A stretch of 9,459 nt of DNA from Actinomyces viscosus (GCA_943326975.2 CALPVI020000047.1:1-9459), one strand, 5' to 3'. Shown: positions 1-7,561, counted from the stretch's first letter. Numbers and translations are program-made. Notes: generated by a model from the sequence alone, not told the origin.

Positions 1-890
1 ATTAATTGTTTCAAGGTTTTGTCCATACCTTCTGTTGAACCATCTAAGAAAATTGTATTTCCCTTCCCTTTTTCAGCGAATTCTCTAACAGACTCAGTCC
101 ACATTGAAAAAAGAATTAAAGAAGTATCTAAATTAGCTTCGCGCATTTTTTCTGCTGCTTCACTCATACCTTTAGCAACCTCTTCACGGAACAAAGCAAT
201 CCCCTGTCCTTTCAATTGTGCTGCTTCTCGTTCGGCTTGTGCTGAAATCTTAATCGCATTCCCTTCCGCTTCTGCAGCTTTCGTTTTTGTTATCAATAAA
301 GCTTGACCTTCATTCTCAGCAGCAGCTTTTAAGTTATTTGAAGCCACTACTTTAGCCATAGAGGATGTGATTTCTTCATCAAAAGTGATATCATTCAACT
401 GTAAATCAATCAAATGAAAACCCCAACTTTCTAACGTATTATCTAAACTGTCTTTAACATCATCAACAATTTCTCTTCTCAAAAGCAAAATCTCAGCTTG
501 TTTTTTCGTCGCAACAAAACCACGAACCGAACCTTCAATAGTACGAATCAAAGCTTGAGAAAAACTACGTTCGTCAACAAATTTAAACGCAACATTCTTA
601 ACGGTTTCTTCTTCTGCATTCAATACAGAATAAACCAACATTGCTTTGAAATAAACATTTGCTTGATCTTGCGTAATTGCTTGAAATTCGATTTCAAAAG
701 ACCGATTTTGAATCGATACTTTTTTATTGATCATTTCAACAAAAGGAATTCTAAAATTTAATCCCGGATGCATGATGCGTTTGTATTTACCAAACATGGT
801 AACCACAGAAATTGTTCCCTGCTGTACCGTCACAAAACAAGAAAAGATAAGTAAAAGCACGATTGCTGATACAATAAGTAAGATAGGCAT
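1..890 (-). CDS. SPFH/band 7 (stomatin-prohibitin family) membrane protein, 3' end outside window
   Basis: Reading the minus strand from an ATG at 890-888 gives 296 uninterrupted codons with no stop before the window edge, so the C-terminus is missing. Residues 3-20 form one hydrophobic N-terminal anchor (ILLIVSAIVLLLIFSCFV). A band 7 domain follows at about 21-185; it opens with VQQGTISVVTMFGKYKRIMHPGLNF, split here as VQQGTISVVTMFGKY and KRIMHPGLNF, the usual SPFH entry. Residues 186-255 are rich in Ala, Glu, Lys and Gln, as in the coiled-coil flotillin-like region of these proteins. Family members oligomerise at the inner membrane, organise membrane microdomains and often modulate proteases. 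The specific role here is unknown, and the sequence does not separate a slipin-like from an HflC-like protein. The gene is divergent from atpD and has its own promoter match (918-925). The family and reading frame are clear; the function is inferred. Confidence 0.9.
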   Translation of the reverse strand, partial: MPILLIVSAIVLLLIFSCFVTVQQGTISVVTMFGKYKRIMHPGLNFRIPFVEMINKKVSIQNRSFEIEFQAITQDQANVYFKAMLVYSVLNAEEETVKNVAFKFVDERSFSQALIRTIEGSVRGFVATKKQAEILLLRREIVDDVKDSLDNTLESWGFHLIDLQLNDITFDEEITSSMAKVVASNNLKAAAENEGQALLITKTKAAEAEGNAIKISAQAEREAAQLKGQGIALFREEVAKGMSEAAEKMREANLDTSLILFSMWTESVREFAEKGKGNTIFLDGSTEGMDKTLKQL

Positions 891-917
891 AAATAAAATT
901 TTAATTTGTTAATGAAT

Positions 918-925
918 CAAATCTA
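918..925 (-). promoter_or_regulatory. Bacteroidota-type -7 element for the SPFH gene
   Basis: The minus strand reads TAGATTTG, an exact match to the Bacteroidota sigma factor -7 consensus TAnnTTTG. A TTTC at 950-947 lies 21 nt upstream and may serve as an imperfect -33 element (consensus TTTG or TTG). The predicted transcript would start roughly 20 nt before the ATG at 890. This is a motif match with good placement, not a mapped start. Confidence 0.6.
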
Positions 926-988
926 ACTAAAAAAGAGATTTCCCACGAAAAAATATTTACTGCTGTTCAAAAAAAAAGGAATGAAAGC

Positions 989-1004
989 AGATTTTAAAAA
1001 ATCT
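989..1004. repeat. Short perfect inverted repeat between divergent promoters
   Basis: The sequence AGATTTT-AA-AAAATCT has perfect 7-bp arms around a 2-nt spacer. It lies between the two divergent promoter matches, about 50 nt upstream of the atpD -7 element. It could be an operator, but in such AT-rich DNA it could also arise by chance. It is not followed by the layout expected of a terminator for either flanking gene. Confidence 0.3.
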
Positions 1005-1052
1005 TATTTAAAAAAGTAGCAAAAAATCTATGTTACTTTAAAATAATTCATC

Positions 1053-1060
1053 TATCTTTG
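1053..1060 (+). promoter_or_regulatory. Bacteroidota-type -7 element for atpDC
   Basis: TATCTTTG is an exact TAnnTTTG match and is followed directly by CACCC, a context common at flavobacterial promoters. The -33 region is weak: the nearest candidate is TATG at 1029-1032, 20 nt upstream. Transcription would begin near 1066-1068, giving a leader of about 30 nt before the atpD ATG. An AAAAGG at 1085-1090, 7 nt before the start, may act as a weak ribosome binding site. Confidence 0.75.
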
Positions 1061-1097
1061 CACCCAAATATTCAGAATTCATTTAAAAGGCACTATA

Positions 1098-2600
1098 ATG
1101 TCGGAAATTAAAGGAAAAGTTTCTCAGGTTATCGGACCTGTAGTTGATGTTAGATTCGAGAAGGATGTAGCACTTCCAAACATCTATGATGCATTAGCAA
1201 CTTACAAAGCTGATGGAACAAAAGTTATCTTAGAGGTTCAATCACATATTGGTGAGAACTCTGTGCGTACTATTTCGATGGACTCTACAGACGGTTTCAC
1301 ACGTGGTATGGAAGTAATCTCTACTGGTAGTGCGATTAAAATGCCAATCGGTGATCAAATCAAAGGAAGATTATTTAACGTAGTTGGTGAAACAATTGAT
1401 GGTATCAATACAATTGATAACTCAAATGGTTTATCTATTCACCGTGAAGCTCCGAAATTTGACCAATTATCAACAGCAACTGAAGTACTTTTTACAGGTA
1501 TTAAAGTTATTGACTTGATTGAACCATATGCAAAAGGTGGTAAAATTGGTTTATTTGGTGGTGCTGGTGTAGGTAAAACAGTATTGATCCAGGAGTTAAT
1601 TAACAATATTGCAAAAGCATATTCAGGTTTATCTGTATTCGCAGGTGTAGGTGAGCGTACTCGTGAAGGGAATGACTTATTACGTGAGATGTTAGAATCA
1701 GGTATTATCAAGTATGGTGAAAAATTCATGCACAGCATGGAAGAAGGTGGATGGGATATCAACTCAATTGATGTAAATGAATTGAAAGAATCTAAAGCTA
1801 CTTTCGTATTTGGTCAGATGAATGAGCCTCCAGGAGCACGTGCTCGTGTTGCGTTATCAGGATTAACAATGGCTGAATATTACCGTGATGGTGAAGGAGA
1901 CGGACAAGGTAAAGATATCTTATTCTTCGTTGATAACATCTTCCGTTTTACACAAGCAGGTTCTGAGGTTTCAGCGTTATTAGGACGTATGCCTTCAGCA
2001 GTAGGCTACCAACCAACATTAGCAACTGAAATGGGTGCTATGCAGGAACGTATCTCGTCTACTAAAAATGGTTCTATTACTTCAGTTCAAGCGGTATATG
2101 TACCTGCGGATGATTTAACGGATCCAGCTCCAGCAAATACATTTGCTCACTTAGATGCTACAACAGTATTATCTCGTAAAATTGCTGAGTTAGGTTTTTA
2201 CCCAGCAGTTGATCCTTTGGATTCTACTTCTCGTATTTTAACTCCAGAAATCGTAGGTGAAGAACATTACAACACTGCTCAAAGAGTTAAATTAACGTTA
2301 CAACGTTACAAAGAATTACAAGATATCATCGCTATCTTAGGTATGGATGAGTTATCTGAAGAAGATAAATTAATCGTACACAGAGCAAGACGTGTTCAAC
2401 GTTTCTTATCTCAACCATTCCACGTTGCTGAGCAATTTACAGGTTTAAAAGGTGTTCTAGTTGATATCCAAGAAACGATTAAAGCTTTCAACATGATTTT
2501 AGATGGTGAATTAGATAAATATCCTGAAGCAGCTTTCAACTTGAAAGGTGGTTTAGAAGATGTTATTGCTGCTGGAGAAAAAATGTTAGCTGATAACTAA
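1098..2600 (+). CDS. atpD: F1Fo ATP synthase subunit beta
   Basis: This is the catalytic beta subunit of F-type ATP synthase (three per F1 head, on the cytoplasmic side of the inner membrane), which makes ATP using the proton or sodium gradient. The 500 residues contain the N-terminal beta-barrel (about 1-80), Walker A GGAGVGKT at 154-161 (Lys160, Thr161), the catalytic loop GERTREGN with Glu186 and Arg187, Walker B ILFFVDN at 274-280 (Asp279), the signature PSAVGYQPTL at 299-308 and the DELSEED lever at 417-423. It is about 40 residues longer than the E. coli protein. Part of the excess is a segment near 205-232 (GEKFMHSMEEGGWDINSIDV) typical of Bacteroidota beta subunits. The ATG at 1098 gives the standard N-terminus MSEIKGKVSQVIGPVVDV. 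It is co-transcribed with atpC, which starts 11 nt after its stop. Subunits alpha, gamma, delta, a, b and c are not in the window. Confidence 0.98.
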   Translation: MSEIKGKVSQVIGPVVDVRFEKDVALPNIYDALATYKADGTKVILEVQSHIGENSVRTISMDSTDGFTRGMEVISTGSAIKMPIGDQIKGRLFNVVGETIDGINTIDNSNGLSIHREAPKFDQLSTATEVLFTGIKVIDLIEPYAKGGKIGLFGGAGVGKTVLIQELINNIAKAYSGLSVFAGVGERTREGNDLLREMLESGIIKYGEKFMHSMEEGGWDINSIDVNELKESKATFVFGQMNEPPGARARVALSGLTMAEYYRDGEGDGQGKDILFFVDNIFRFTQAGSEVSALLGRMPSAVGYQPTLATEMGAMQERISSTKNGSITSVQAVYVPADDLTDPAPANTFAHLDATTVLSRKIAELGFYPAVDPLDSTSRILTPEIVGEEHYNTAQRVKLTLQRYKELQDIIAILGMDELSEEDKLIVHRARRVQRFLSQPFHVAEQFTGLKGVLVDIQETIKAFNMILDGELDKYPEAAFNLKGGLEDVIAAGEKMLADN

Positions 2601-2611
2601 AATTAGATAAA

Positions 2612-2899
2612 ATGCAACTAGAAATAATTACACCAGATAATAAAATATTTAAAGGGGAAGTTGAAGCAGTTCAATTACCTGGATTAGATGGTTCTTTTCA
2701 ATTAATGAAAGGGCATGCTCCAATTATTTCAGCATTAGCTAAAGGAACTGTAAAAATTGATTTGCCAGCTAATTTTAAATTAGGTAAAACGAGCCAAGCA
2801 ATTCAAAAAGATCCTTCTAATGACAAAATCATTAGAGTTGATATCAATGGTGGTGTATTGGAAATGTTAGGTGATAATATCATTTTATTAGCTGAATAA
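2612..2899 (+). CDS. atpC: F1Fo ATP synthase subunit epsilon, short single-domain form
   Basis: Epsilon sits on the gamma rotor stalk and joins F1 to the c-ring. The 95 residues match the N-terminal beta-sandwich of the family: LEIITPDNKIFKGEVEAV at 3-20, LPGLDGSFQLMKGHAPIISAL at about 22-42, and the closing strand VDINGGVLEMLGDNIILLAE at the C-terminus. Typical epsilon subunits have about 130-140 residues and end in two helices that can insert into F1 and inhibit ATP hydrolysis. Those helices are absent. The stop is clean, a terminator follows about 20 nt later, and there is no sign of a frameshift, so the short form appears genuine; short epsilons are usual in Flavobacteriia. A lysine-rich stretch (about 57-72, KLGKTSQAIQKDPSND) interrupts the sandwich. 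It follows atpD by 11 nt in the same transcription unit. Confidence 0.95.
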   Translation: MQLEIITPDNKIFKGEVEAVQLPGLDGSFQLMKGHAPIISALAKGTVKIDLPANFKLGKTSQAIQKDPSNDKIIRVDINGGVLEMLGDNIILLAE

Positions 2900-2919
2900 T
2901 AATTCCGAAAAGAAAATAT

Positions 2920-2952
2920 AGAGGGATTTGGTCTTCCAAATCCCTCTTTTTT
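2920..2952 (+). terminator. Intrinsic terminator of atpDC
   Basis: A perfect 12-bp stem pairs AGAGGGATTTGG (2920-2931) with CCAAATCCCTCT (2936-2947) around a TCTT loop, followed by a run of six T (2947-2952). It starts 20 nt after the atpC stop. It should close the atpDC unit, which means uppS needs its own promoter. Confidence 0.95.
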
Positions 2953-3007
2953 GTTAAGGTATGTTAACCTCTTTCAATTAATTACTCCCTATTTGCGATT
3001 ATTTCAC

Positions 3008-3015
3008 TATTTTCG
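3008..3015 (+). promoter_or_regulatory. Possible -7 element for the uppS-bamA-ompH cluster
   Basis: TATTTTCG differs from TAnnTTTG at one position and is followed by CCC, as at many flavobacterial promoters. It would start transcription about 15-18 nt before the uppS ATG. No convincing -33 element is seen 19-21 nt upstream. A promoter is expected somewhere between the atpDC terminator and 3037; this is the best-placed candidate. Confidence 0.45.
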
Positions 3016-3036
3016 CCCTCATATCAAAATAGATAG

Positions 3037-3780
3037 ATGGATTTATTACAACAAATAGATTTAACAAATACCCCAAAGCATGTGGCCATCATTATGGATG
3101 GAAATGGCAGATGGGCTAAAAAACAAGGTCAAGAAAGATTATTTGGTCATAATTTTGGTGTTGAATCAGTTCGAGAAGTTTTAAAAGCAGCAAAAGAAAT
3201 GAAGGTGGAATACCTTACACTTTATGCTTTTTCAACTGAAAATTGGAATCGTCCGAAAGAAGAAGTTGAAGGATTAATGGATTTGTTAATTCGCACAATT
3301 GCTGGAGAAACAGATGAACTTAATCAAAGTGGAGTTCGATTAATGAGTATCGGAGATATTCAAGGATTACCTGAAGGTTGCAAAGCTGAATTACTGAAAG
3401 CACAAGAGATCACTTCAAAAAATACAGAAATCAATTTAGTTTTAGCATTGAATTATAGTTCAAGATGGGAAATAACGAATGCTGTAAAAACAATTGCTCA
3501 AAAAATTCAAACTGGCGAATTAAAATCAGAAGATATTTGTGATGAGACAATGGATTTGCATTTGAGTTCAGCAGGCATTCCAGATCCTGAATTATTAATC
3601 AGAACAAGTGGTGAACATAGAATCAGTAACTTTTTATTATGGCAAATTGCTTATACTGAATTTTATTTCACAGAAGTACTTTGGCCTGATTTCAAAAAAG
3701 AAGATTTTTACAAAGCTGTCATCAATTATCAATCAAGAGAAAGAAGATTTGGAATGGTTTCAGAACAATTAAACAAATAA
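3037..3780 (+). CDS. uppS: Undecaprenyl diphosphate synthase (cis-prenyltransferase)
   Basis: The enzyme adds eight isopentenyl diphosphate units in cis to farnesyl diphosphate, giving the C55 carrier lipid used for peptidoglycan, O-antigen and other surface glycans. It works as a cytoplasmic homodimer at the membrane. The 247 residues are close to the family length (253 in E. coli). The catalytic motif IIMDGNGRWA lies at 18-27 with the Mg-binding aspartate at 21. The substrate-binding segment YAFSTENWNRP lies at 63-73. The C-terminal signature runs from 183 to 211 (DPELLIRTSGEHRISNF, then LLWQIAYTEFYF), with Arg189 and Arg195 placed to bind the diphosphate of isopentenyl diphosphate. The ATG at 3037 is the natural start, with no upstream Shine-Dalgarno. 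bamA begins 2 nt after its stop, so the two are almost certainly co-transcribed and perhaps translationally coupled. Confidence 0.97.
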   Translation: MDLLQQIDLTNTPKHVAIIMDGNGRWAKKQGQERLFGHNFGVESVREVLKAAKEMKVEYLTLYAFSTENWNRPKEEVEGLMDLLIRTIAGETDELNQSGVRLMSIGDIQGLPEGCKAELLKAQEITSKNTEINLVLALNYSSRWEITNAVKTIAQKIQTGELKSEDICDETMDLHLSSAGIPDPELLIRTSGEHRISNFLLWQIAYTEFYFTEVLWPDFKKEDFYKAVINYQSRERRFGMVSEQLNK

Positions 3781-3782
3781 GC

Positions 3783-6398
3783 ATGAAATTAATTCAAAAT
3801 ATCTTTCTTATTCTAATTGTTGGTTTACTTTCTACGAATGTAAATTCTCAAATAGTAGAAGCAAATGGACCTAATCCAATTGGTGTAGAATTCACAATAG
3901 ATTATCAAAACCCTAAACAGTATGAAATTGGACCAATTAAAATTGAAGGAGCTGATAATTTTGACCATAATTCAATAAAATTAATTGCTGGACTAAGAAC
4001 TGGAGATCGAATTATGATACCTGGAGAAAAATTCTCAAAAGCCATTAAAAATTTATGGAAAGAAGAATTATTTTCAGATGCTGAAATATTAATCGATAAA
4101 GAAATTAACGGAATTGTTTATTTAACAATCAAATTAGCTCCACGTCCAAAATTATCTAGATATAAATTTAAGGGTGTAAACAAAAGAGAAGCAGATAAAG
4201 TTAGAGAAGAAATTAGTCTTTATACAGGTAAAACAATTACTGAAAATTTAGTATTTGTTACTGAAAACAAAATTAAAGGATATTTCAGAGATAAAGGTTA
4301 TTATAGTGTAAATGTGCATATTTCAAGACAAAAAGATACATTGATAAATAATTCTGAGATCTTTACAATTGACATTCAAAAAAAGCAAAAAATAAAAATT
4401 AAATCGCTTACTATTGAAGGTAATCAGTCGATTCCAACATGGAAATTAAGAATGGCGATGAAAGACACAAAAGAGAAACAGTTCTGGCGTTTTTTCAAAA
4501 GATCGAAATTTACTACTGTAGCATATGATAGAGATAAACAAGCTTTATTAGATAAATTTAATTCAATTGGGTTAAGAGATGCTGCGATTGTTTTTGATAC
4601 AGTTTACAATTTAAATGATAAAAATTTAATTATAAATATTAAAATCAATGAAGGTCAAAAGTATTATTTTGGTGATGTTCAATGGATTGGAAACACAAAA
4701 TTTAGATCTAGCTATTTAGACACCGTTTTAGGAATTAAAAGAGGAGATGTTTATGACAAAATTTTGTTAGATAAACGTCTTAAAATGAGTGAAGACGGAA
4801 GAGATATTTCATCTTTATACATGGATAGAGGATATTTGTTTTTTCAAATAAATGCTGTTGAGACAAATGTAACTGATAATTATATTAATTATCAAATGCG
4901 TATTATTGAAGGTAAAGAAGCGCGCATTAAACGAATAATTATCAAAGGAAATACAAAAACGAATGATTATGTGATCCGAAGAGAAATTAGAACTCGACCT
5001 GGTGATTTATTTAGTCGTAATGATATTATTCGTACACAACGAGAATTATCTCAGTTAGGTTATTTCAACGAACAAGGTTTCCAAATAAACCCCATTCCAA
5101 ATCCTGCAGATGGAACTGTTGATATTGAATATACTGTTGAAGAAAAATCTTCAGATCAGATTGAATTATCAGGTGGTTACGGTGGTAGAGGATTAAATGG
5201 AATGTCTAATGTAAATGGATCAATGGGTGGTGGATCAGGATTGATAGGAACTATTGGTTTGACATTCAATAATTTCTCAACAAAAAATTTCTTAAAAAAA
5301 GAATCTTGGTCTCCACTTCCAGGTGGAGATGGTCAACGTTTATCAATTAGAGGTCAAACAAATGGTAAATTTTATCAAGGATATAATTTCTCATTTACTG
5401 AACCTTGGTTAGGTGGTAAAAAACCAAATTCATTGACATATTGGATGAATCATACAGCAATCTCATCGAATGGACTTTTTAGATCTAATCCTAATTTTAG
5501 TGGTGTATCTATCACTGGTATGGGACTTGGTTTAGGGCGAAGAAAAAAATTCCCGGATGATTACTTTAGTGCTTATTATGAATTGGCTTACCAATATTAT
5601 GATGTAGCAAATTATGGTATTTTCCAAAATTTTCCTACAGGTTATGCAAATGATATTAGTTTGAAATATGTTTTACAGAGAAATTCTATCAGTGCGCCAA
5701 TTTACCCTCAAAGTGGTTCGAATATAACATTTACAGCGAAGAGTTCTATACCATATTCAGCTTTTGAGCCAGGAAAAGATTTTTCAACTGTTTCTCAGCA
5801 AGAGAAAATGAAATATTTGGAATACTATAAAATTAAATTAACTGGAGAGTGGTTAAATCCATTAACTGCGGATAAAAAATTAGTTTTAAGAACACGATTT
5901 GGTTTTGCTTTTTTAGGTGCATTTAATTCATCAAAAGGATTAACTCCATTCGAAAGATATTCTTTAGGTGGATCTGGTTTATCTGGAATTAGCCAAATGG
6001 GAGGTCGTGAAATCATTGCTTTAAGAGGTTATGAAGACAATCAAGTATCTTCTTCTACAGGAGATCCAATCATTGCAAAATATACAGTTGAATTAAGATA
6101 TCCAATTTCATTGAATCCTCAAGCTACTTTCTATGTTTTAGGATTTGCTGAAGGAGGAAACTGTTTCCCTTCATTCAAACAATTCAATCCATTAAACGTG
6201 AAACGATCTGCAGGTGTTGGCCTAAGAGTATTCTTGCCAATGTTTGGTATGTTAGGATTAGATTATGGTTGGGGATTTGATAAGTTAGACACTTGGTCAT
6301 CTGGATATGCAAATGGAAATATTAATAATTCAATTGATAGAAAAGGCTATTATCCAAAAATGACATTCTCTATTGGTATGAATTTAGGTGAGTTATAA
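3783..6398 (+). CDS. bamA: Outer membrane protein assembly factor BamA (Omp85 family)
   Basis: BamA folds and inserts beta-barrel proteins into the outer membrane. The 871-residue product starts with a signal peptide (hydrophobic core about 5-17, probable cleavage near NVNS-Q at 22-23). Five POTRA repeats follow at roughly 48-118, 122-200, 203-290, 293-377 and 380-454; the fifth shows the typical IKRIIIKGNTKTNDYVIRRE pattern. The barrel runs from about 455 to the end. It contains the conserved FSFTEPWLGG at 536-545, and IIALRGYEDNQ corresponds to the loop 6 (V/I)RG(F/Y) motif, matched here as LRGY, that is characteristic of Omp85 proteins. A glycine-rich stretch at about 464-490 opens the barrel. 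The last residues, MTFSIGMNLGEL, lack the terminal aromatic that usually ends an outer-membrane barrel. It follows uppS by 2 nt and precedes two Skp-like genes, the classic client-chaperone arrangement. TamA is another Omp85 protein but has three POTRA domains, so BamA is preferred. Confidence 0.95.
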   Translation: MKLIQNIFLILIVGLLSTNVNSQIVEANGPNPIGVEFTIDYQNPKQYEIGPIKIEGADNFDHNSIKLIAGLRTGDRIMIPGEKFSKAIKNLWKEELFSDAEILIDKEINGIVYLTIKLAPRPKLSRYKFKGVNKREADKVREEISLYTGKTITENLVFVTENKIKGYFRDKGYYSVNVHISRQKDTLINNSEIFTIDIQKKQKIKIKSLTIEGNQSIPTWKLRMAMKDTKEKQFWRFFKRSKFTTVAYDRDKQALLDKFNSIGLRDAAIVFDTVYNLNDKNLIINIKINEGQKYYFGDVQWIGNTKFRSSYLDTVLGIKRGDVYDKILLDKRLKMSEDGRDISSLYMDRGYLFFQINAVETNVTDNYINYQMRIIEGKEARIKRIIIKGNTKTNDYVIRREIRTRPGDLFSRNDIIRTQRELSQLGYFNEQGFQINPIPNPADGTVDIEYTVEEKSSDQIELSGGYGGRGLNGMSNVNGSMGGGSGLIGTIGLTFNNFSTKNFLKKESWSPLPGGDGQRLSIRGQTNGKFYQGYNFSFTEPWLGGKKPNSLTYWMNHTAISSNGLFRSNPNFSGVSITGMGLGLGRRKKFPDDYFSAYYELAYQYYDVANYGIFQNFPTGYANDISLKYVLQRNSISAPIYPQSGSNITFTAKSSIPYSAFEPGKDFSTVSQQEKMKYLEYYKIKLTGEWLNPLTADKKLVLRTRFGFAFLGAFNSSKGLTPFERYSLGGSGLSGISQMGGREIIALRGYEDNQVSSSTGDPIIAKYTVELRYPISLNPQATFYVLGFAEGGNCFPSFKQFNPLNVKRSAGVGLRVFLPMFGMLGLDYGWGFDKLDTWSSGYANGNINNSIDRKGYYPKMTFSIGMNLGEL

Positions 6399-6470
6399 GA
6401 AGTTAATTGGTATGATTATCAATTTTATTACAATAATTCATTAATTTGGTCGTTTGATTCGAAAAAAACA

Positions 6471-6986
6471 ATGATGAAATCATTTATTCTCTCTTTATTG
6501 ATTGTACTTGGCACAAGTTTTGCCTATTCTCAAAAGTATGCATACATAGATTCAGAATTTATTCTTGAAAACGTTCCAGAATATAAGGATGCAAAGGATA
6601 AATTAGATAAGCTTGCTGATCGATGGACAAAAGAAATTGAAGAAAGATATGCGCAAATTAAAGTAAAAAAAGACAATTTTGCGAGAGAAGAAGTTTTATT
6701 ACCATCGGAAGAAAGACAAAAAAGAAAAGGCGAATTAGATAAATTAGAAACGGAAGCGATGGAAATGCAAAAATTGCGTTTCGGAGTGAAAGGGGATTAT
6801 TTTCAAAAACGTCAAGAATTAGTTAAACCAATACAAGATAAAATCTTTGAAGCGATACAAGGTGTTGCAACTAAAAGAAATTTTAGTTTTGTATTCGATA
6901 AAGCAAATCAAAGTAATTTGGTTTATGCAGACCCAAAAATGGACATCAGTAATGAAGTCTTAAAAGAATTAGGAATTAAAAAGTAA
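6471..6986 (+). CDS. OmpH/Skp-family periplasmic chaperone, first copy
   Basis: Skp/OmpH proteins are periplasmic trimers that hold unfolded outer-membrane proteins in coiled-coil arms and deliver them to BamA. This 171-residue protein has a signal peptide (MMKSFILSLLIVLGTSFAYS, likely cleaved before Gln21). The first strand KYAYIDSEFILENVPEY (22-38) matches the family entry. Long charged helices fill about 39-130, and the closing strands include FSFVFDKANQSNLVYADP (138-155), ending in the helix ISNEVLKELGI. Two tandem ATG codons (6471 and 6474) are both possible starts and differ by one Met. It lies 72 nt after bamA with no terminator between them, so co-transcription is likely. Unlike E. 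coli Skp there is a second copy directly downstream. The family is clear; the client range is inferred. Confidence 0.92.
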   Translation: MMKSFILSLLIVLGTSFAYSQKYAYIDSEFILENVPEYKDAKDKLDKLADRWTKEIEERYAQIKVKKDNFAREEVLLPSEERQKRKGELDKLETEAMEMQKLRFGVKGDYFQKRQELVKPIQDKIFEAIQGVATKRNFSFVFDKANQSNLVYADPKMDISNEVLKELGIKK

Positions 6987-7011
6987 GTACAAAAACAAAT
7001 ATAAAAACAAA

Positions 7012-7542
7012 ATGAAAAAAATACTTTTAATCGCAGTTACAGCAATTTTAACAATGACTTCTGCAGTTGCTCAACAAAAAATTGGACACGTTAATTCAGA
7101 TTCTCTTTTAAATAAAATGCCATCTAGAAATATTGCTATTGAGCAATTGAAAAAATTCGAAGCAGATGGTTACAAAGAATTACAAGATATGAATGACGAA
7201 TTACAAAAATCAGTTGCTGTTTACGAAAAAAACAAACCAACTATGACTCCAATGATTCAACAAATTGAAGAAAGAAAACTTGGAGAAAAAGAACAAAGAA
7301 TGAGAGATAGACAAAATTCTTTGCAAGAAGAATTACAAGCAATAAGCCAAGAATTGAATAATCCAATTTTGGAAAGAATACAAAAAGCAGTTGAAATCGT
7401 TGCTGATAGGAAAAAATTAAGCTACGTTATCGATATATCTACAACTTTATACCACAAAGGCGGAATTGATTTAACTCCTGAAGTGATGGTTGAATTATTA
7501 AGATTAGATGCTGATGCAGTAAAAGCTGCTCAACCAAAATAA
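7012..7542 (+). CDS. OmpH/Skp-family periplasmic chaperone, second copy
   Basis: This 176-residue protein has a signal peptide (MKKILLIAVTAILTMTSAVA, likely cleaved before Gln21), then KIGHVNSDSLLNKMPSRN at 23-40, a long Gln/Glu/Lys-rich coiled-coil region (about 41-135), and the closing KLSYVIDISTTLYHKGGIDL at 135-154. This layout matches the OmpH/Skp chaperones and the gene 25 nt upstream, but the two sequences are clearly diverged, so the duplication is old. The tail ends in a low-complexity Asp/Ala-rich helix (LLRLDADAVKAAQPK). It is the last gene before an intrinsic terminator at 7562. It probably forms trimers and assists BamA-dependent assembly. Whether it acts alone or mixes with the first copy cannot be seen from sequence. 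Confidence 0.92.
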   Translation: MKKILLIAVTAILTMTSAVAQQKIGHVNSDSLLNKMPSRNIAIEQLKKFEADGYKELQDMNDELQKSVAVYEKNKPTMTPMIQQIEERKLGEKEQRMRDRQNSLQEELQAISQELNNPILERIQKAVEIVADRKKLSYVIDISTTLYHKGGIDLTPEVMVELLRLDADAVKAAQPK

Positions 7543-7561
7543 TTTTTAAATATTAAAATTT

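Noticed and set aside
19..912. Three plus-strand ORFs (19-306, 498-761, 727-912)
   Set aside because: They are antisense shadows of the minus-strand SPFH gene, which gives a continuous frame with clear band 7 features; the shadow products resemble no family.
1439..1762. Minus-strand ORF of 107 codons inside atpD
   Set aside because: It lies wholly within the Walker A region of atpD on the opposite strand and has no promoter or recognisable domain.
2955..2972. Repeated TGTTAA and a partial AGGT/ACCT symmetry upstream of uppS
   Set aside because: The arms are only 4-5 bp and sit in AT-rich intergenic DNA; too weak to call an operator.
5825..6016. Minus-strand ORF of 63 codons inside bamA
   Set aside because: Antisense to a conserved part of the BamA barrel, with no independent support.
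6399..6470. Possible promoter or hairpin between bamA and the first ompH (AATTG/CAATT arms)
   Set aside because: The stem is 5 bp without a T-run, and no good TAnnTTTG match is present, so read-through from bamA is the simpler view.
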